From the NCBI GenBank assembly GCA_013361595.1, contig JABFXT010000077.1, positions 1-12,288 of the forward strand: a stretch of DNA of 12,288 nt, in the 5' to 3' direction. Shown piece by piece: positions 1 to 6,491 of the stretch. Origin of the DNA: Nocardia sp. Lineage in GTDB: Bacteria; Actinomycetota; Actinomycetes; Mycobacteriales; Mycobacteriaceae. The notes under the pieces are model-generated. The model was not told where the DNA came from and did not search any database. It saw only the letters and a program-made list of their open reading frames with translations. A program made the translations under genes and the position numbers. Numbering within the stretch: position 1 is the first letter of the stretch; each line of letters opens with the position of its first letter.

Positions 1-86
1 GACCCGGGAGCCGGACCCGGGAGCCGGACCCGGGAGCCGGACCCGGGAGCCGGACCCGGGAGCCGGACCCGGGAGCCGGACCCGGG
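1..86. repeat. 13-bp tandem repeat (minisatellite), cut by the window edge
   Basis: The unit GACCCGGGAGCCG occurs six times in perfect head-to-tail copies (1-78), followed by the first 8 bases of a seventh copy (79-86). Each unit contains the palindrome CCCGGG. The array is already under way at base 1, so its true length is unknown. Because 13 is not a multiple of 3, three units would encode a 13-residue Gly/Pro/Arg-rich period, and none of the three plus-strand frames is closed inside the array. Perfect identity between units suggests recent expansion or slippage, and the copy number probably varies between strains. Confidence 0.97.
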
Positions 87-151
87 GACGTCCTGCCAGT
101 TGCGGAGGATCGACGCGACTGTCTGCCGCTACTTCCGGAGTGGCGCGGCGA

Positions 152-167
152 TGTTTCCCGTGACACA
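152..167. promoter_or_regulatory. Degenerate parS-like palindrome
   Basis: TGTTTCCCGTGACACA differs from the bacterial parS consensus TGTTTCACGTGAAACA at positions 7 and 13 only; both changes are A to C. It lies about 400 bp upstream of the better parS site inside parA, in the region where actinobacteria usually cluster parS sites. Whether ParB binds it is unknown. The two changes fall within the half-sites and would be expected to weaken binding. Confidence 0.4.
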
Positions 168-284
168 TCGCCGCCCGGACCGTCCGGACACCTCGATATG
201 GGGCGGGATTCAGAAAACTTGTGTGTGTCATGGGCGCGTCGCCGCGATTCAGCTTTCTAATCACGCCTGTGGCTGGCAAGCTAT

Positions 285-381
285 TGAGCGTCGGGCGTGA
301 GCGTCGGTGCCACGTAAGGAATCTTGGTGTTGCGGCGGCAGGGCTCCGCTCGGTCGACTGGCGGCTGAGCGTCAGCGTCGG
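285..381 (+). repeat. Short direct repeats TGAGCGTCGG upstream of parA
   Basis: TGAGCGTCGG occurs at 285-294 and again at 298-307, 13 bp apart. A third copy with one mismatch (TGAGCGTCAG) lies at 366-375, overlapping a further AGCGTCGG at 374-381. The last two sit directly before the ribosome binding site of the small ORF at 397. They could be binding sites for a regulator or by-products of slippage; nothing identifies a protein partner. Otherwise 168-396 holds nothing I can recognise. Confidence 0.45.
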
Positions 382-396
382 AGGAGGTAGCTTCGC

Positions 397-519
397 GTGA
401 CCACGCACTATGCGAAGCCGTCCGGTCCGAATGCAGATGCCGAGGTCGCCGTGGAGCGTGATTCGATCCAGTACGGCTTGTTTCGACGACACGGCGCCGG
501 CATCCGTCAGGCCACGTGA
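397..519 (+). CDS. Possible 40-residue leader protein, unknown
   Basis: I do not recognise this ORF. It starts at GTG 397, preceded by GAGGAGG at 381-387, nine bases away, which is the strongest Shine-Dalgarno match in the left part of the window. An in-frame TAG at 388-390 blocks any longer version. It encodes 40 residues beginning VTTHYAKPSG and ends at TGA 517-519, 29 bases before parA. About 70 percent of its codons end in G or C, compatible with but not proof of coding. There is no signal peptide, membrane segment or known motif. It could be a translated leader that affects parA expression, a small independent protein, or a chance ORF. Confidence 0.35.
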   Translation: MTTHYAKPSGPNADAEVAVERDSIQYGLFRRHGAGIRQAT

Positions 520-548
520 TTTTGCAGTTCTCGCGTTAGGAGCGGTCT

Positions 549-1559
549 ATGTCGAGCGGTTCAGCGAATGTTTCACGGGAAACATCACGCGTACCGGGAA
601 TGCTGGACGGCAGCAATATCGGCCCGGAAGCCTTCGGGAGTACGCCATACGGGCCTATCTCCCCCACCGAGACGCCGATCGCTGCCGAGGCGCACCGCGC
701 GAGCCAGCTAATGCACCCAGGAAAGGTGACAGTGCCGAAACCGCATGAGCAACGCATCATCACCGTGGCCAATCAGAAGGGCGGGGTGGGTAAGACCACG
801 ACGACGGTGAACCTGGCCGCGGCACTGGCGCATCAAGGGATGAAGGTGCTCGTGATCGATCTGGATCCACAGGGCAATGCGAGTACCGCCCTCGGGGTCG
901 AGCATCATTCCGGAGTGCCGTCCACCTACGAATTGTTGATCGGTGAGATCAAGGTTCAGGACGCGATCCAGCAGAGCCCGCACAGCGATAACCTGCTCTG
1001 CATTCCGGCGACGATCGACCTGGCCGGTGCGGAGATCGAACTGGTGTCCATGGTGGCCCGGGAAGCCCGACTCAAGGGGGCTATCCAAGAGGCCAATATC
1101 GCCGGCTACGACATCGACTACGTCATGATCGACTGCCCGCCCTCGCTCGGACTGCTCACCATCAATGCGATGGTCGCCGCGCGGGAAGTGCTGATCCCGA
1201 TCCAGTGCGAGTACTACGCGCTCGAAGGTGTGGGACAGCTGATTCGGAATATCGGCCTGGTGCAGTCCCATCTCAACCCGGAACTCCATGTGTCGACTGT
1301 GGTGCTCACCATGTACGACGGTCGCACCAAGCTGGCGGATCAGGTCGCCGAAGAGGTTCGTAGTCACTTCGGCGATGTCGTACTGCGTTCGGTGATCCCG
1401 CGCAGCGTCAAGGTCTCCGAGGCCCCCGGGTACGGGATGACGGTTCTCGATTATGATCCTGGCTCCCGCGGCGCCTTGAGTTATCTGGACGCGGGCCGGG
1501 AACTCGCCGCGCGCGGTGCGGTGAAGAAAGTCGCCGCGGTGACAGACGGCGCGGAGTGA
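549..1559 (+). CDS. parA: Chromosome partitioning ATPase ParA (Soj family)
   Basis: This is a 336-residue deviant-Walker ATPase that dimerises on ATP, binds DNA non-specifically in the nucleoid, and is stimulated by ParB to move parS-bound origins. Visible motifs are the P-loop KGGVGKTTTT (residues 77-86) with the signature lysine, the switch VIDLDPQGN (102-110) and Walker B VMIDCPPS (192-199). A leader of about 68 residues, poorly conserved in such proteins, precedes the core. ATG 549 is chosen because AGGAG at 538-542 lies six bases upstream. ParB follows after 73 bases on the same strand, so the two are probably one transcript. The 5' coding sequence contains a parS site, read as NVSRETS. 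Confidence 0.97.
   Translation: MSSGSANVSRETSRVPGMLDGSNIGPEAFGSTPYGPISPTETPIAAEAHRASQLMHPGKVTVPKPHEQRIITVANQKGGVGKTTTTVNLAAALAHQGMKVLVIDLDPQGNASTALGVEHHSGVPSTYELLIGEIKVQDAIQQSPHSDNLLCIPATIDLAGAEIELVSMVAREARLKGAIQEANIAGYDIDYVMIDCPPSLGLLTINAMVAAREVLIPIQCEYYALEGVGQLIRNIGLVQSHLNPELHVSTVVLTMYDGRTKLADQVAEEVRSHFGDVVLRSVIPRSVKVSEAPGYGMTVLDYDPGSRGALSYLDAGRELAARGAVKKVAAVTDGAE
569..584. promoter_or_regulatory. parS site, ParB binding centromere
   Basis: TGTTTCACGGGAAACA matches the consensus TGTTTCACGTGAAACA at 15 of 16 positions; the T at position 10 is G. It lies within codons 7-12 of parA. ParB nucleates here, loads as a CTP-dependent clamp and spreads. Because it overlaps the start of parA, ParB loading could also dampen parAB transcription. 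The location near the origin fits the known clustering of actinobacterial parS sites. Confidence 0.88.
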
Positions 1560-1617
1560 ATGACGCGAAGTGAATGGATCGGGTGTGTGATCGGTCGTGG
1601 TTGTGGACGCGGGCAAT

Positions 1618-1625
1618 GGAAAGGG
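1618..1625 (+). promoter_or_regulatory. Ribosome binding site that decides the parB start
   Basis: GGAAAGGG lies seven bases before GTG 1633. The longer in-frame alternative, GTG 1597, has only a weak purine stretch before it and would add 12 residues in front of the conserved ParB amino terminus. Confidence 0.6.
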
Positions 1626-1632
1626 TAGGCCG

Positions 1633-2649
1633 GTGAGTCAGTCGAAAAAGGGTGGACTGGGACGCGGTCTTGCGGCGTTGATCCCGACGGGACCGGCTCC
1701 GGTCGCGGCAGGGCTCGGCACCGAGGCTGCCGATGCAGTGATAGGTCTGGATCCCGGGCCCCGACCCGCATCCGCCTACCTGCACCACGTGCCGGCACCG
1801 GTGGAGATGCCGGATCTGGCACCGGCGGGCGACGCTGTCTATCGAGAGATCGCTCCGGACAAGATCGAGCCGAATCCGAAGCAGCCACGTCAGTACTTCG
1901 ATGACGAGGCGCTGGCCGAGCTCATCCATTCGGTTCGTGAGTTCGGGCTGATGCAACCGATTGTGGTCCGCGAGCTGGAGTCCGGTGGCGGCCGCTATCA
2001 GCTGATCATGGGTGAGCGCCGGTGGCGGGCCTGCCAGAAGGCCGGACTGGAAACGATCCCGGCCATCGTCCGCGAAACCAACGACGATGCCATGCTCCGG
2101 GACGCCCTTCTGGAGAATATTCATCGCGTCCAGCTGAACCCTCTCGAAGAAGCGGCGGCTTATCAGCAGCTGCTGGAGGAGTTCGGGGTCACCCAGGAGG
2201 AGCTCGCGACTCGGCTCGGTCGGTCCCGGCCGGTCGTGACCAATATGATCCGGCTGCTGAAGCTGCCGATTCCGGTGCAGCGGCGGGTCGCTGCCGGGGT
2301 GCTGTCGGCCGGGCACGCGCGGGCGCTGCTCGGTTTGGAAGGCGGCGCGGACGCACAGGAAGTGCTGGCGGCTCGTATCGTTGCCGAAGGGCTATCGGTG
2401 CGCTCGACCGAAGAAGCCGTGAAGCTGGCGAACCGGGAAACCGAACCACCCAAACCTCCGGCACCGAAGCGGCCACCCATCCACTCCCCTGGTCTACAGG
2501 ATGTCGCCGATCGTTTGTCCACCTCTTTCGATACTCGGGTTTCGGTGAGTCTCGGCAAACGGAAGGGCAAGATTGTGGTCGAGTTCGGATCGGTAGACGA
2601 TCTGGAACGGATCGTCGAGTTGATGATGCAATCCGCACTCGAGAATTGA
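1633..2649 (+). CDS. parB: Chromosome partitioning protein ParB, CTP-dependent clamp
   Basis: ParB binds parS, hydrolyses CTP as a sliding clamp and stimulates ParA. From GTG 1633 the protein is 338 residues and begins with [17 protein letters not shown], the conserved ParA-contact segment of actinobacterial ParB; this family start and the nearby ribosome binding site are why I prefer it to GTG 1597. A Pro/Ala-rich linker (20-65) follows. The CTP-binding domain contains GERRWRA (128-134) and [17 protein letters not shown] (161-177). The helix-turn-helix that reads parS lies at about 186-210 ([20 protein letters not shown]). A second linker rich in Pro and Lys (270-285) leads to the C-terminal dimerisation domain, with its Lys/Arg patch at 309-313. 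Nothing is truncated. Confidence 0.97.
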   Translation: MSQSKKGGLGRGLAALIPTGPAPVAAGLGTEAADAVIGLDPGPRPASAYLHHVPAPVEMPDLAPAGDAVYREIAPDKIEPNPKQPRQYFDDEALAELIHSVREFGLMQPIVVRELESGGGRYQLIMGERRWRACQKAGLETIPAIVRETNDDAMLRDALLENIHRVQLNPLEEAAAYQQLLEEFGVTQEELATRLGRSRPVVTNMIRLLKLPIPVQRRVAAGVLSAGHARALLGLEGGADAQEVLAARIVAEGLSVRSTEEAVKLANRETEPPKPPAPKRPPIHSPGLQDVADRLSTSFDTRVSVSLGKRKGKIVVEFGSVDDLERIVELMMQSALEN

Positions 2650-2813
2650 CAATTTGCCGCGTCGATCGCGCTCACTCTCCCCCGGAGATGAAACGTCACT
2701 GTGACAACGATCGGGATCGAGGCAACGAAGGCGATGGCGGCAGAAATCGAAGATCACGGTGACGCGAAATGAGGCGGGTTCGCTTGATCGCATATTCTGG
2801 CTGTCGAGAAAAC
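2650..2813. other. parB to GNAT intergenic stretch with two small inverted repeats
   Basis: No gene is evident. Two perfect short palindromes share the same core: GTCAC-T-GTGAC at 2695-2705 and TCAC-G-GTGA at 2754-2762, 59 bp apart. They precede the likely promoter of the downstream gene and could be paired operator half-sites, but no known regulator motif is matched. No convincing terminator follows parB. Confidence 0.3.
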
Positions 2814-2819
2814 TATGAT
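2814..2819 (+). promoter_or_regulatory. -10 element placing transcription start at the GTG codon (leaderless)
   Basis: TATGAT ends five bases before GTG 2825, so transcription would begin at or next to the start codon. No Shine-Dalgarno sequence precedes the GTG, as expected for a leaderless mRNA, which is common in mycobacteria and relatives. No good -35 hexamer is seen at 16-18 bp. Confidence 0.5.
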
Positions 2820-2824
2820 GCGGC

Positions 2825-3592
2825 GTGAGCGTAGACGAATCGGATAGCTGGAGGCTGAGCAGAGCGGTGTCGACCAGCGTCACAGGACTAACCCTGGAGA
2901 GCATCAGCCGGTTGCCGGCACATGCTCGCCGCTGCGTGTTCTGGGAAATGGACCCGGCGGTGGCCGCGGACTCCTGTGGATTCAGCGATCCGGTGTTCGA
3001 GAAGGAAGCCTGGATCTCGACGGTCATGCTCGAATGGGGTTCATGCGGCCAACTCGCGACAGTCGACGATAAAACCGTCGGATGCGCTCTGTACGCTCCG
3101 CCGCGTGTCGTGCCCCGCGCCGGGCTCTTCCCCACCTCGCCGGTGAGCCCCGATGCGGTACTGCTCACCACGCTGGGCACAGAGTATCCGGACCTGGACG
3201 GCGATATCGCTTACCGGCTGGTTCAGGGAGTGGTTACAGATCTGGTTCGGCGCGGTGTCCGCGCGCTGGAAGCATTCGGTATCCGGGGCACCCCGCCGAG
3301 CACAGCCCTCTCCGATCGGCCCACCGGGACCATGCGCCTGATGGAGCGGATCGGAGCGCCCGACCGCGGTGCGCGGCGATCGAGTCTGGAGTGCAACCCG
3401 GAGAATTGCATGATCGAATCCGACTTCTTGGAGGAAGTCGGATTCGAAGTGGTGGCACAGCACCATCGTTTCCCGCGGTTGCGGCTGGAACTCGATTCCG
3501 ACCACGGATGGAAGGAAGATGTCGAGCATGCCCTCGACCAGTTGCTCGCCGCCGCATCCATGACGGTGCCGACCCGGGTGCTCACCCTATAA
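2825..3592 (+). CDS. GNAT-like acetyltransferase-fold protein (Rv3916c family)
   Basis: This 255-residue protein belongs to the actinobacterial family found between parB and cwlM. Family hallmarks are ARRCVFWEMDP (34-44), KEAWISTVMLEWGSCG (60-75), LYAPPRVVPRA (89-99), FPTSPVSPDAV (102-112), FPRLRLEL (216-223) and WKEDVEHALD (229-238). Related Streptomyces proteins, as I remember them, carry a GNAT acetyl-CoA loop of the Q-x-x-G-x-G type after the SPDAV segment. Here that place reads TEYPDLDGDIAYRL (119-132) and the glycine pattern is not intact, so acetyl-CoA binding is doubtful. The stretch at about 152-195 looks longer and more divergent than in those relatives. The substrate is unknown. 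It converges with cwlM, whose stop lies 23 bases away, and no clear terminator separates them. Confidence 0.88.
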   Translation: MSVDESDSWRLSRAVSTSVTGLTLESISRLPAHARRCVFWEMDPAVAADSCGFSDPVFEKEAWISTVMLEWGSCGQLATVDDKTVGCALYAPPRVVPRAGLFPTSPVSPDAVLLTTLGTEYPDLDGDIAYRLVQGVVTDLVRRGVRALEAFGIRGTPPSTALSDRPTGTMRLMERIGAPDRGARRSSLECNPENCMIESDFLEEVGFEVVAQHHRFPRLRLELDSDHGWKEDVEHALDQLLAAASMTVPTRVLTL

Positions 3593-3615
3593 GCGGCCGC
3601 GCGACCGGGGAACCG

Positions 3616-4809
3616 CTATCCGCTGTCGGCGGCGGCGAGTTCCTCGGCCAGTAGCTCGGCGAAAGTGTATGTGCCGGTGGGCTGATCGTCCTGTCCGAGC
3701 AGGTAGAGGCGTTTCACCGAGATCAGGATGGCTTCCGCGATGACATCGCGCATCCGCGCACTGGCCAGCACTGTCGCGTCGTACTGGTTCGTCACGTAGC
3801 CGAGATCGACCTGAACTGTCGGCATCTTGGTGAGCCGGAGCAGGTCCCAGGTGCGTGGATGGGTGCGGCAGTCCTGCAGCGAGGTCCGGGCCACCACCTC
3901 CCGCTGAATGAATCCCGCCAGTACCTGTCCGATCATGGAGACCGAACCGTGCGAATTACCGAAATAGAACCCCGCGACACCGTTGGCCATCGGGCTGGAA
4001 TTCGATGCACAGCGCAGTGAGATCATCAGATCGGCGTCGAAAGCGTTGGAGGTTTCCGCGCGTTCCACATCGGTCGGATTGCTGCCCCACGGCCGGGACA
4101 GGAACGTCTCCATCCCGGTGGCGGCCATCCGGCCTTCCAGTCGGCTGGCCAGATCCCACAGAACTTCCGATTCGTACACGTCGCCGAACTCGGTCGGTAC
4201 GGCGCGGCCCCGATCGTCGCCACCCAGACCCGGGTCGATGACGATGCGCTTACCGGTGAGCTGCGGGCCCGCTCGGTGCACGACTTCCTCTTCGGCTATC
4301 CGGTGCGGATTACCGCCGGTGACCCGGGCACCGAGCAACTCCAGCGAGCGCAGGGTATCCGGACCACAGATGCCGTCGGCCGACAAGCCGATCTCACGCT
4401 GGAAGGAGGTGAGCCCTTCGTGGGTGTGGGGCCCGAAGAAACCGTCCACCCGGTGCACGTAGAAACCCAGATCCTGGAGCCGGCGTTGCAGTGTCGCGAC
4501 ATCGTCGCCGTAGAGCGGTGCGGAGAGCTGATAGATGAGGGTGCGGGCACCCAGTCGATACGATGCCTCTTTCAGAGCCCGGTAGGTGGCCGGACCGACA
4601 ACACCGTCGACCAGCAACCCGCGGTGCTGCTGGAACGCGCGCACCGCGGAATCGAGCTGGTAATCGAAGGTGGCTTCGGTGTCTTTCCAATATTCGCCCG
4701 CGCCATCGGTGTCCACGCCGTTGTGCGCGTGCAAGAACCCCAGACTTGCCAGGGTGCTCCGAACCTCTGCTACGGCTGGACCGGTGTCGCCGTGACGAAG
4801 TCGGTGCAT
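3616..4809 (-). CDS. cwlM: CwlM, amidase-like regulator of peptidoglycan precursor synthesis
   Basis: This 397-residue protein has two peptidoglycan-binding_1 repeats (about 5-80 and 97-158) and an Amidase_3 domain (about 187-368). No signal peptide is present, matching cytoplasmic CwlM of mycobacteria, where the PknB-phosphorylated form activates MurA (known for the family). Two of the three zinc ligands appear lost: the first His is Leu195 in DPGLGG (192-197) and the second is replaced in SLRC (264-267, Arg266). Glu213 is kept, and the usual late catalytic Glu is Asp335 in VDLGYVTN. A pseudoenzyme is therefore likely. The C-terminal TGTYTFAELL (378-387) resembles the mycobacterial phosphorylated tail, with Thr378, Thr380 and Thr382 as candidates. 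GGAAGGAAGGG lies nine bases before the ATG. It follows trxA by 176 bases. Confidence 0.94.
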   Translation of the reverse strand: MHRLRHGDTGPAVAEVRSTLASLGFLHAHNGVDTDGAGEYWKDTEATFDYQLDSAVRAFQQHRGLLVDGVVGPATYRALKEASYRLGARTLIYQLSAPLYGDDVATLQRRLQDLGFYVHRVDGFFGPHTHEGLTSFQREIGLSADGICGPDTLRSLELLGARVTGGNPHRIAEEEVVHRAGPQLTGKRIVIDPGLGGDDRGRAVPTEFGDVYESEVLWDLASRLEGRMAATGMETFLSRPWGSNPTDVERAETSNAFDADLMISLRCASNSSPMANGVAGFYFGNSHGSVSMIGQVLAGFIQREVVARTSLQDCRTHPRTWDLLRLTKMPTVQVDLGYVTNQYDATVLASARMRDVIAEAILISVKRLYLLGQDDQPTGTYTFAELLAEELAAADSG

Positions 4810-4985
4810 GCGTGAGGGCCCTTCCTTCCGTCAATCCCGGGTACCCACTCATGCGACGGCGTACACCCTCGCACGACGGAGCGTGGTCGATTCTGTCAGA
4901 CCCGGACCGGAATTCGACAATCTTGGTCAGGGCATACTACGGCGCGTCGCCGCGTCACGGCTGCCTGTTGGCGTATTCGAGACGC
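4810..4985 (-). other. trxA to cwlM intergenic stretch, no gene
   Basis: These 176 bases hold no convincing ORF. A weak hairpin (CGGCG, loop ACG, CGCCG) lies shortly after trxA, near 4935-4947, and TAGTAT just beyond it on the minus strand resembles a -10 box but has no good -35. The spacing allows cwlM to have its own promoter, but none can be fixed from the sequence. Confidence 0.3.
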
Positions 4986-5318
4986 CTAGATAACGTCTTC
5001 GAGTTCCCGCAGGAGAGCGGCCTTGCCCTTGGCTCCGACGATCTGTTTCACCGGCTTGCCACCGGCAAACAGGATCATAGTCGGGATGCTCATCACCTGA
5101 TAATCGCGGGCGGTTTCGGGGTTGGCATCGATATCCAGCTTCGCCACCGTGAGCTTCTCGCCGTGCGAACCCGCGATCTCCTCCAACACCGGGGCGACCA
5201 TCTTGCACGGTCCACACCAGGTGGCCCAGAAATCGACCAGCACCGGCTTCTCGCTCAGCAACACGTCGTCGGCGAACGACTTGTCGGTGACGGTGACCGT
5301 ATTGGTGCTCTCGGACAT
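4986..5318 (-). CDS. trxA: Thioredoxin
   Basis: This is a 110-residue cytoplasmic disulfide reductase reduced by the thioredoxin reductase encoded just upstream. The active site WCGPC is at 34-38 (Cys35, Cys38). The preceding VDFWAT and the cis-proline loop SIPTMILF (Pro79) are intact, and the length is typical. AAGGAG lies seven bases before the ATG. It follows trxB by 41 bases, so the two are probably cotranscribed; the mycobacterial counterparts are called trxB2 and trxC. Confidence 0.97.
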   Translation of the reverse strand: MSESTNTVTVTDKSFADDVLLSEKPVLVDFWATWCGPCKMVAPVLEEIAGSHGEKLTVAKLDIDANPETARDYQVMSIPTMILFAGGKPVKQIVGAKGKAALLRELEDVI

Positions 5319-5359
5319 GGGTGTTCTCCTTGATCTCCGGGCGTGACTCGCCCGCGGGG

Positions 5360-6349
5360 TCAGTTCGCTACGGCGACATCGATCGGCTGGTCGGCGTGCG
5401 GCAGCGTATTGCTGGTGATATCGCCCTTTTCGGCGAGCCAGCGTTCGGCGTCGATGGCGGCGCGGCAGCCCGTACCGGCGGCGGTGATCGCCTGCATATA
5501 GGTGTGGTCCACCAGGTCACCGGCGGCGAAAACACCTTCGACGGTGGTCTGGGTACCCGGATCACGGACCTGCACGTAGCCTTCGGCATCCAGATCGACC
5601 TGGCCGCGGACGAGTTCGCTGCGCGGGTCGTGGCCGATGGCGACGAAAAGGCCGGTGGCCGCGAGCTCGGAGGTCTCGCCGGTCCGGGTATCACGCAGTG
5701 TCAGCGAAGTGACGCTGGTCTCGCCGTGCACCCGAACGACTTCGGCGTTGAGGTGGAAACGGATCTTCTCGTTGGATTTGGCACGTTCGAGCATGATCCG
5801 CGAGGCGCGGAATTCCTCGCGCCGGTGCACGATGGTGACGCTGGCGGCGAATTTGGTGAGGAAGATCGCTTCCTCCATCGCCGAATCGCCACCGCCCACG
5901 ACCACGATGTCCTGGCCCTTGAAGAAGAAACCGTCGCAGGTGGCGCACGCGCTCACGCCGCGGCCGAGCAGATCCTGCTCGCCGGGAACGTCGAGGTAGC
6001 GTGCGGCCGAACCCATGGCCAGGATCACCGCGTGTGCTTCGTAGATATCGTCACCCACGGTGATCTTCTTCACCGGACCACTCAGATCGATGGCGTCGAC
6101 ATCTTCGGTACGGATATCGGCTCCGAAGCGTTTCGCCTGCTCACGCATCTGTTCCATGAGGTCGGGGCCCATGATGCCGTCGCGGAAACCGGGGTAGTTC
6201 TCCACCTCGGTGGTGGTCATCAACGCGCCACCGAACTGGGTGCCCTCGAACACCAGCGGCTGGAGCTCGGCGCGGGCGGCGTACACAGCGGCGGTGTAGC
6301 CGGCCGGTCCGGAGCCGACGATGATCAGGTCGCGAACTGGCGTGCTCAT
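5360..6349 (-). CDS. trxB: Thioredoxin reductase (NADPH, FAD)
   Basis: This 329-residue low-molecular-weight thioredoxin reductase passes electrons from NADPH through FAD and a redox disulfide to thioredoxin. Visible motifs are the FAD-binding GSGPAG (12-17), the redox pair CATC (Cys135, Cys138), the NADPH Rossmann motif GGGDSA (152-157), the 2'-phosphate-binding HRREEFR (175-181), and the C-terminal FAD motif [10 protein letters not shown] (272-281). Length and domain order are standard. GGAAGGG is four bases before the ATG. A sigma-R/SigH-type promoter candidate lies about 40-65 bases upstream, which would tie expression to thiol-oxidative stress. Confidence 0.97.
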   Translation of the reverse strand: MSTPVRDLIIVGSGPAGYTAAVYAARAELQPLVFEGTQFGGALMTTTEVENYPGFRDGIMGPDLMEQMREQAKRFGADIRTEDVDAIDLSGPVKKITVGDDIYEAHAVILAMGSAARYLDVPGEQDLLGRGVSACATCDGFFFKGQDIVVVGGGDSAMEEAIFLTKFAASVTIVHRREEFRASRIMLERAKSNEKIRFHLNAEVVRVHGETSVTSLTLRDTRTGETSELAATGLFVAIGHDPRSELVRGQVDLDAEGYVQVRDPGTQTTVEGVFAAGDLVDHTYMQAITAAGTGCRAAIDAERWLAEKGDITSNTLPHADQPIDVAVAN

Positions 6350-6387
6350 GAGACCCTTCCAGAAAGGCTAGCGGGGACGATTCGGTC

Positions 6388-6414
6388 AACAACAGCGTAG
6401 ACGCGCTTTGTTCC
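6388..6414 (-). promoter_or_regulatory. Candidate SigH/SigR-type promoter of trxB-trxA
   Basis: On the minus strand GGAAC (6414-6410) is followed 19 bases later by GTT (6390-6388), with another GTT 16 bases away (6393-6391). The redox ECF sigma factors SigR of Streptomyces and SigH of mycobacteria recognise GGAAY and GTT about 18-19 bases apart and are known to drive thioredoxin genes. Transcription would begin near 6380, giving a leader of roughly 30 bases with the trxB ribosome binding site. Confidence 0.45.
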
Positions 6415-6445
6415 CACTCCCCCGGCCCCGGCGGGCGGGGGTGGG
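6413..6445. terminator. GC-rich hairpin between the anti-sigma gene and trxB
   Basis: The arms CCCACTCCCCCG (6413-6424) and CGGGGGTGGG (6436-6445) pair with a small bulge around an 11-base loop. On the minus strand it sits 47 bases after the anti-sigma stop and directly before the trxB promoter candidate. No U-tract follows, so termination would be of the actinobacterial U-poor kind or partial. Confidence 0.4.
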
Positions 6446-6491
6446 CGAAGCGCGTCGAGGGCTCGTATACGGGGGCACAGCGCGGGCACGG

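Larger units (their letters stand above)
1..300 (+). other. Open plus-strand region, possible 3' end of an upstream gene
   Basis: All three plus frames run open from the window edge through the repeat. Frame 1 closes at the TGA at 298-300, frame 2 at the TGA at 161-163 and frame 3 at the TAA at 258-260. Synteny with mycobacteria predicts rsmG (gidB) directly upstream of parA, so one frame could carry a low-complexity C-terminal tail of that protein. I cannot recognise RsmG residues here. Frame 3 gives an ordinary charged tail ending DSAF. Frame 1 has higher third-position GC at first, but its end is rich in Cys, Trp and His and looks non-coding. It may equally be plain intergenic DNA. No promoter was recognised with confidence. 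Confidence 0.25.

Noticed and set aside
479..494. TGTTTC half-site that could start a third parS
   Set aside because: Only the left half matches; the right half does not resemble the parS arm.
1408..2316. Long minus-strand ORFs opposite parA and parB
   Set aside because: They are shadow frames of high-GC genes: their translations are Arg/His/Pro-rich and match nothing, while parA and parB motifs are intact on the plus strand.
2515..2523. TTGTCCACC, one base from an actinobacterial DnaA box
   Set aside because: A single copy inside the parB coding sequence with no cluster nearby; one near-match to a 9-mer is expected by chance.
3593..3615. Possible bidirectional terminator between the GNAT-like gene and cwlM
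   Set aside because: Only a short AGCGG/CCGCT pairing and a GCGGCCGC palindrome are present; no stable stem or U-tract.
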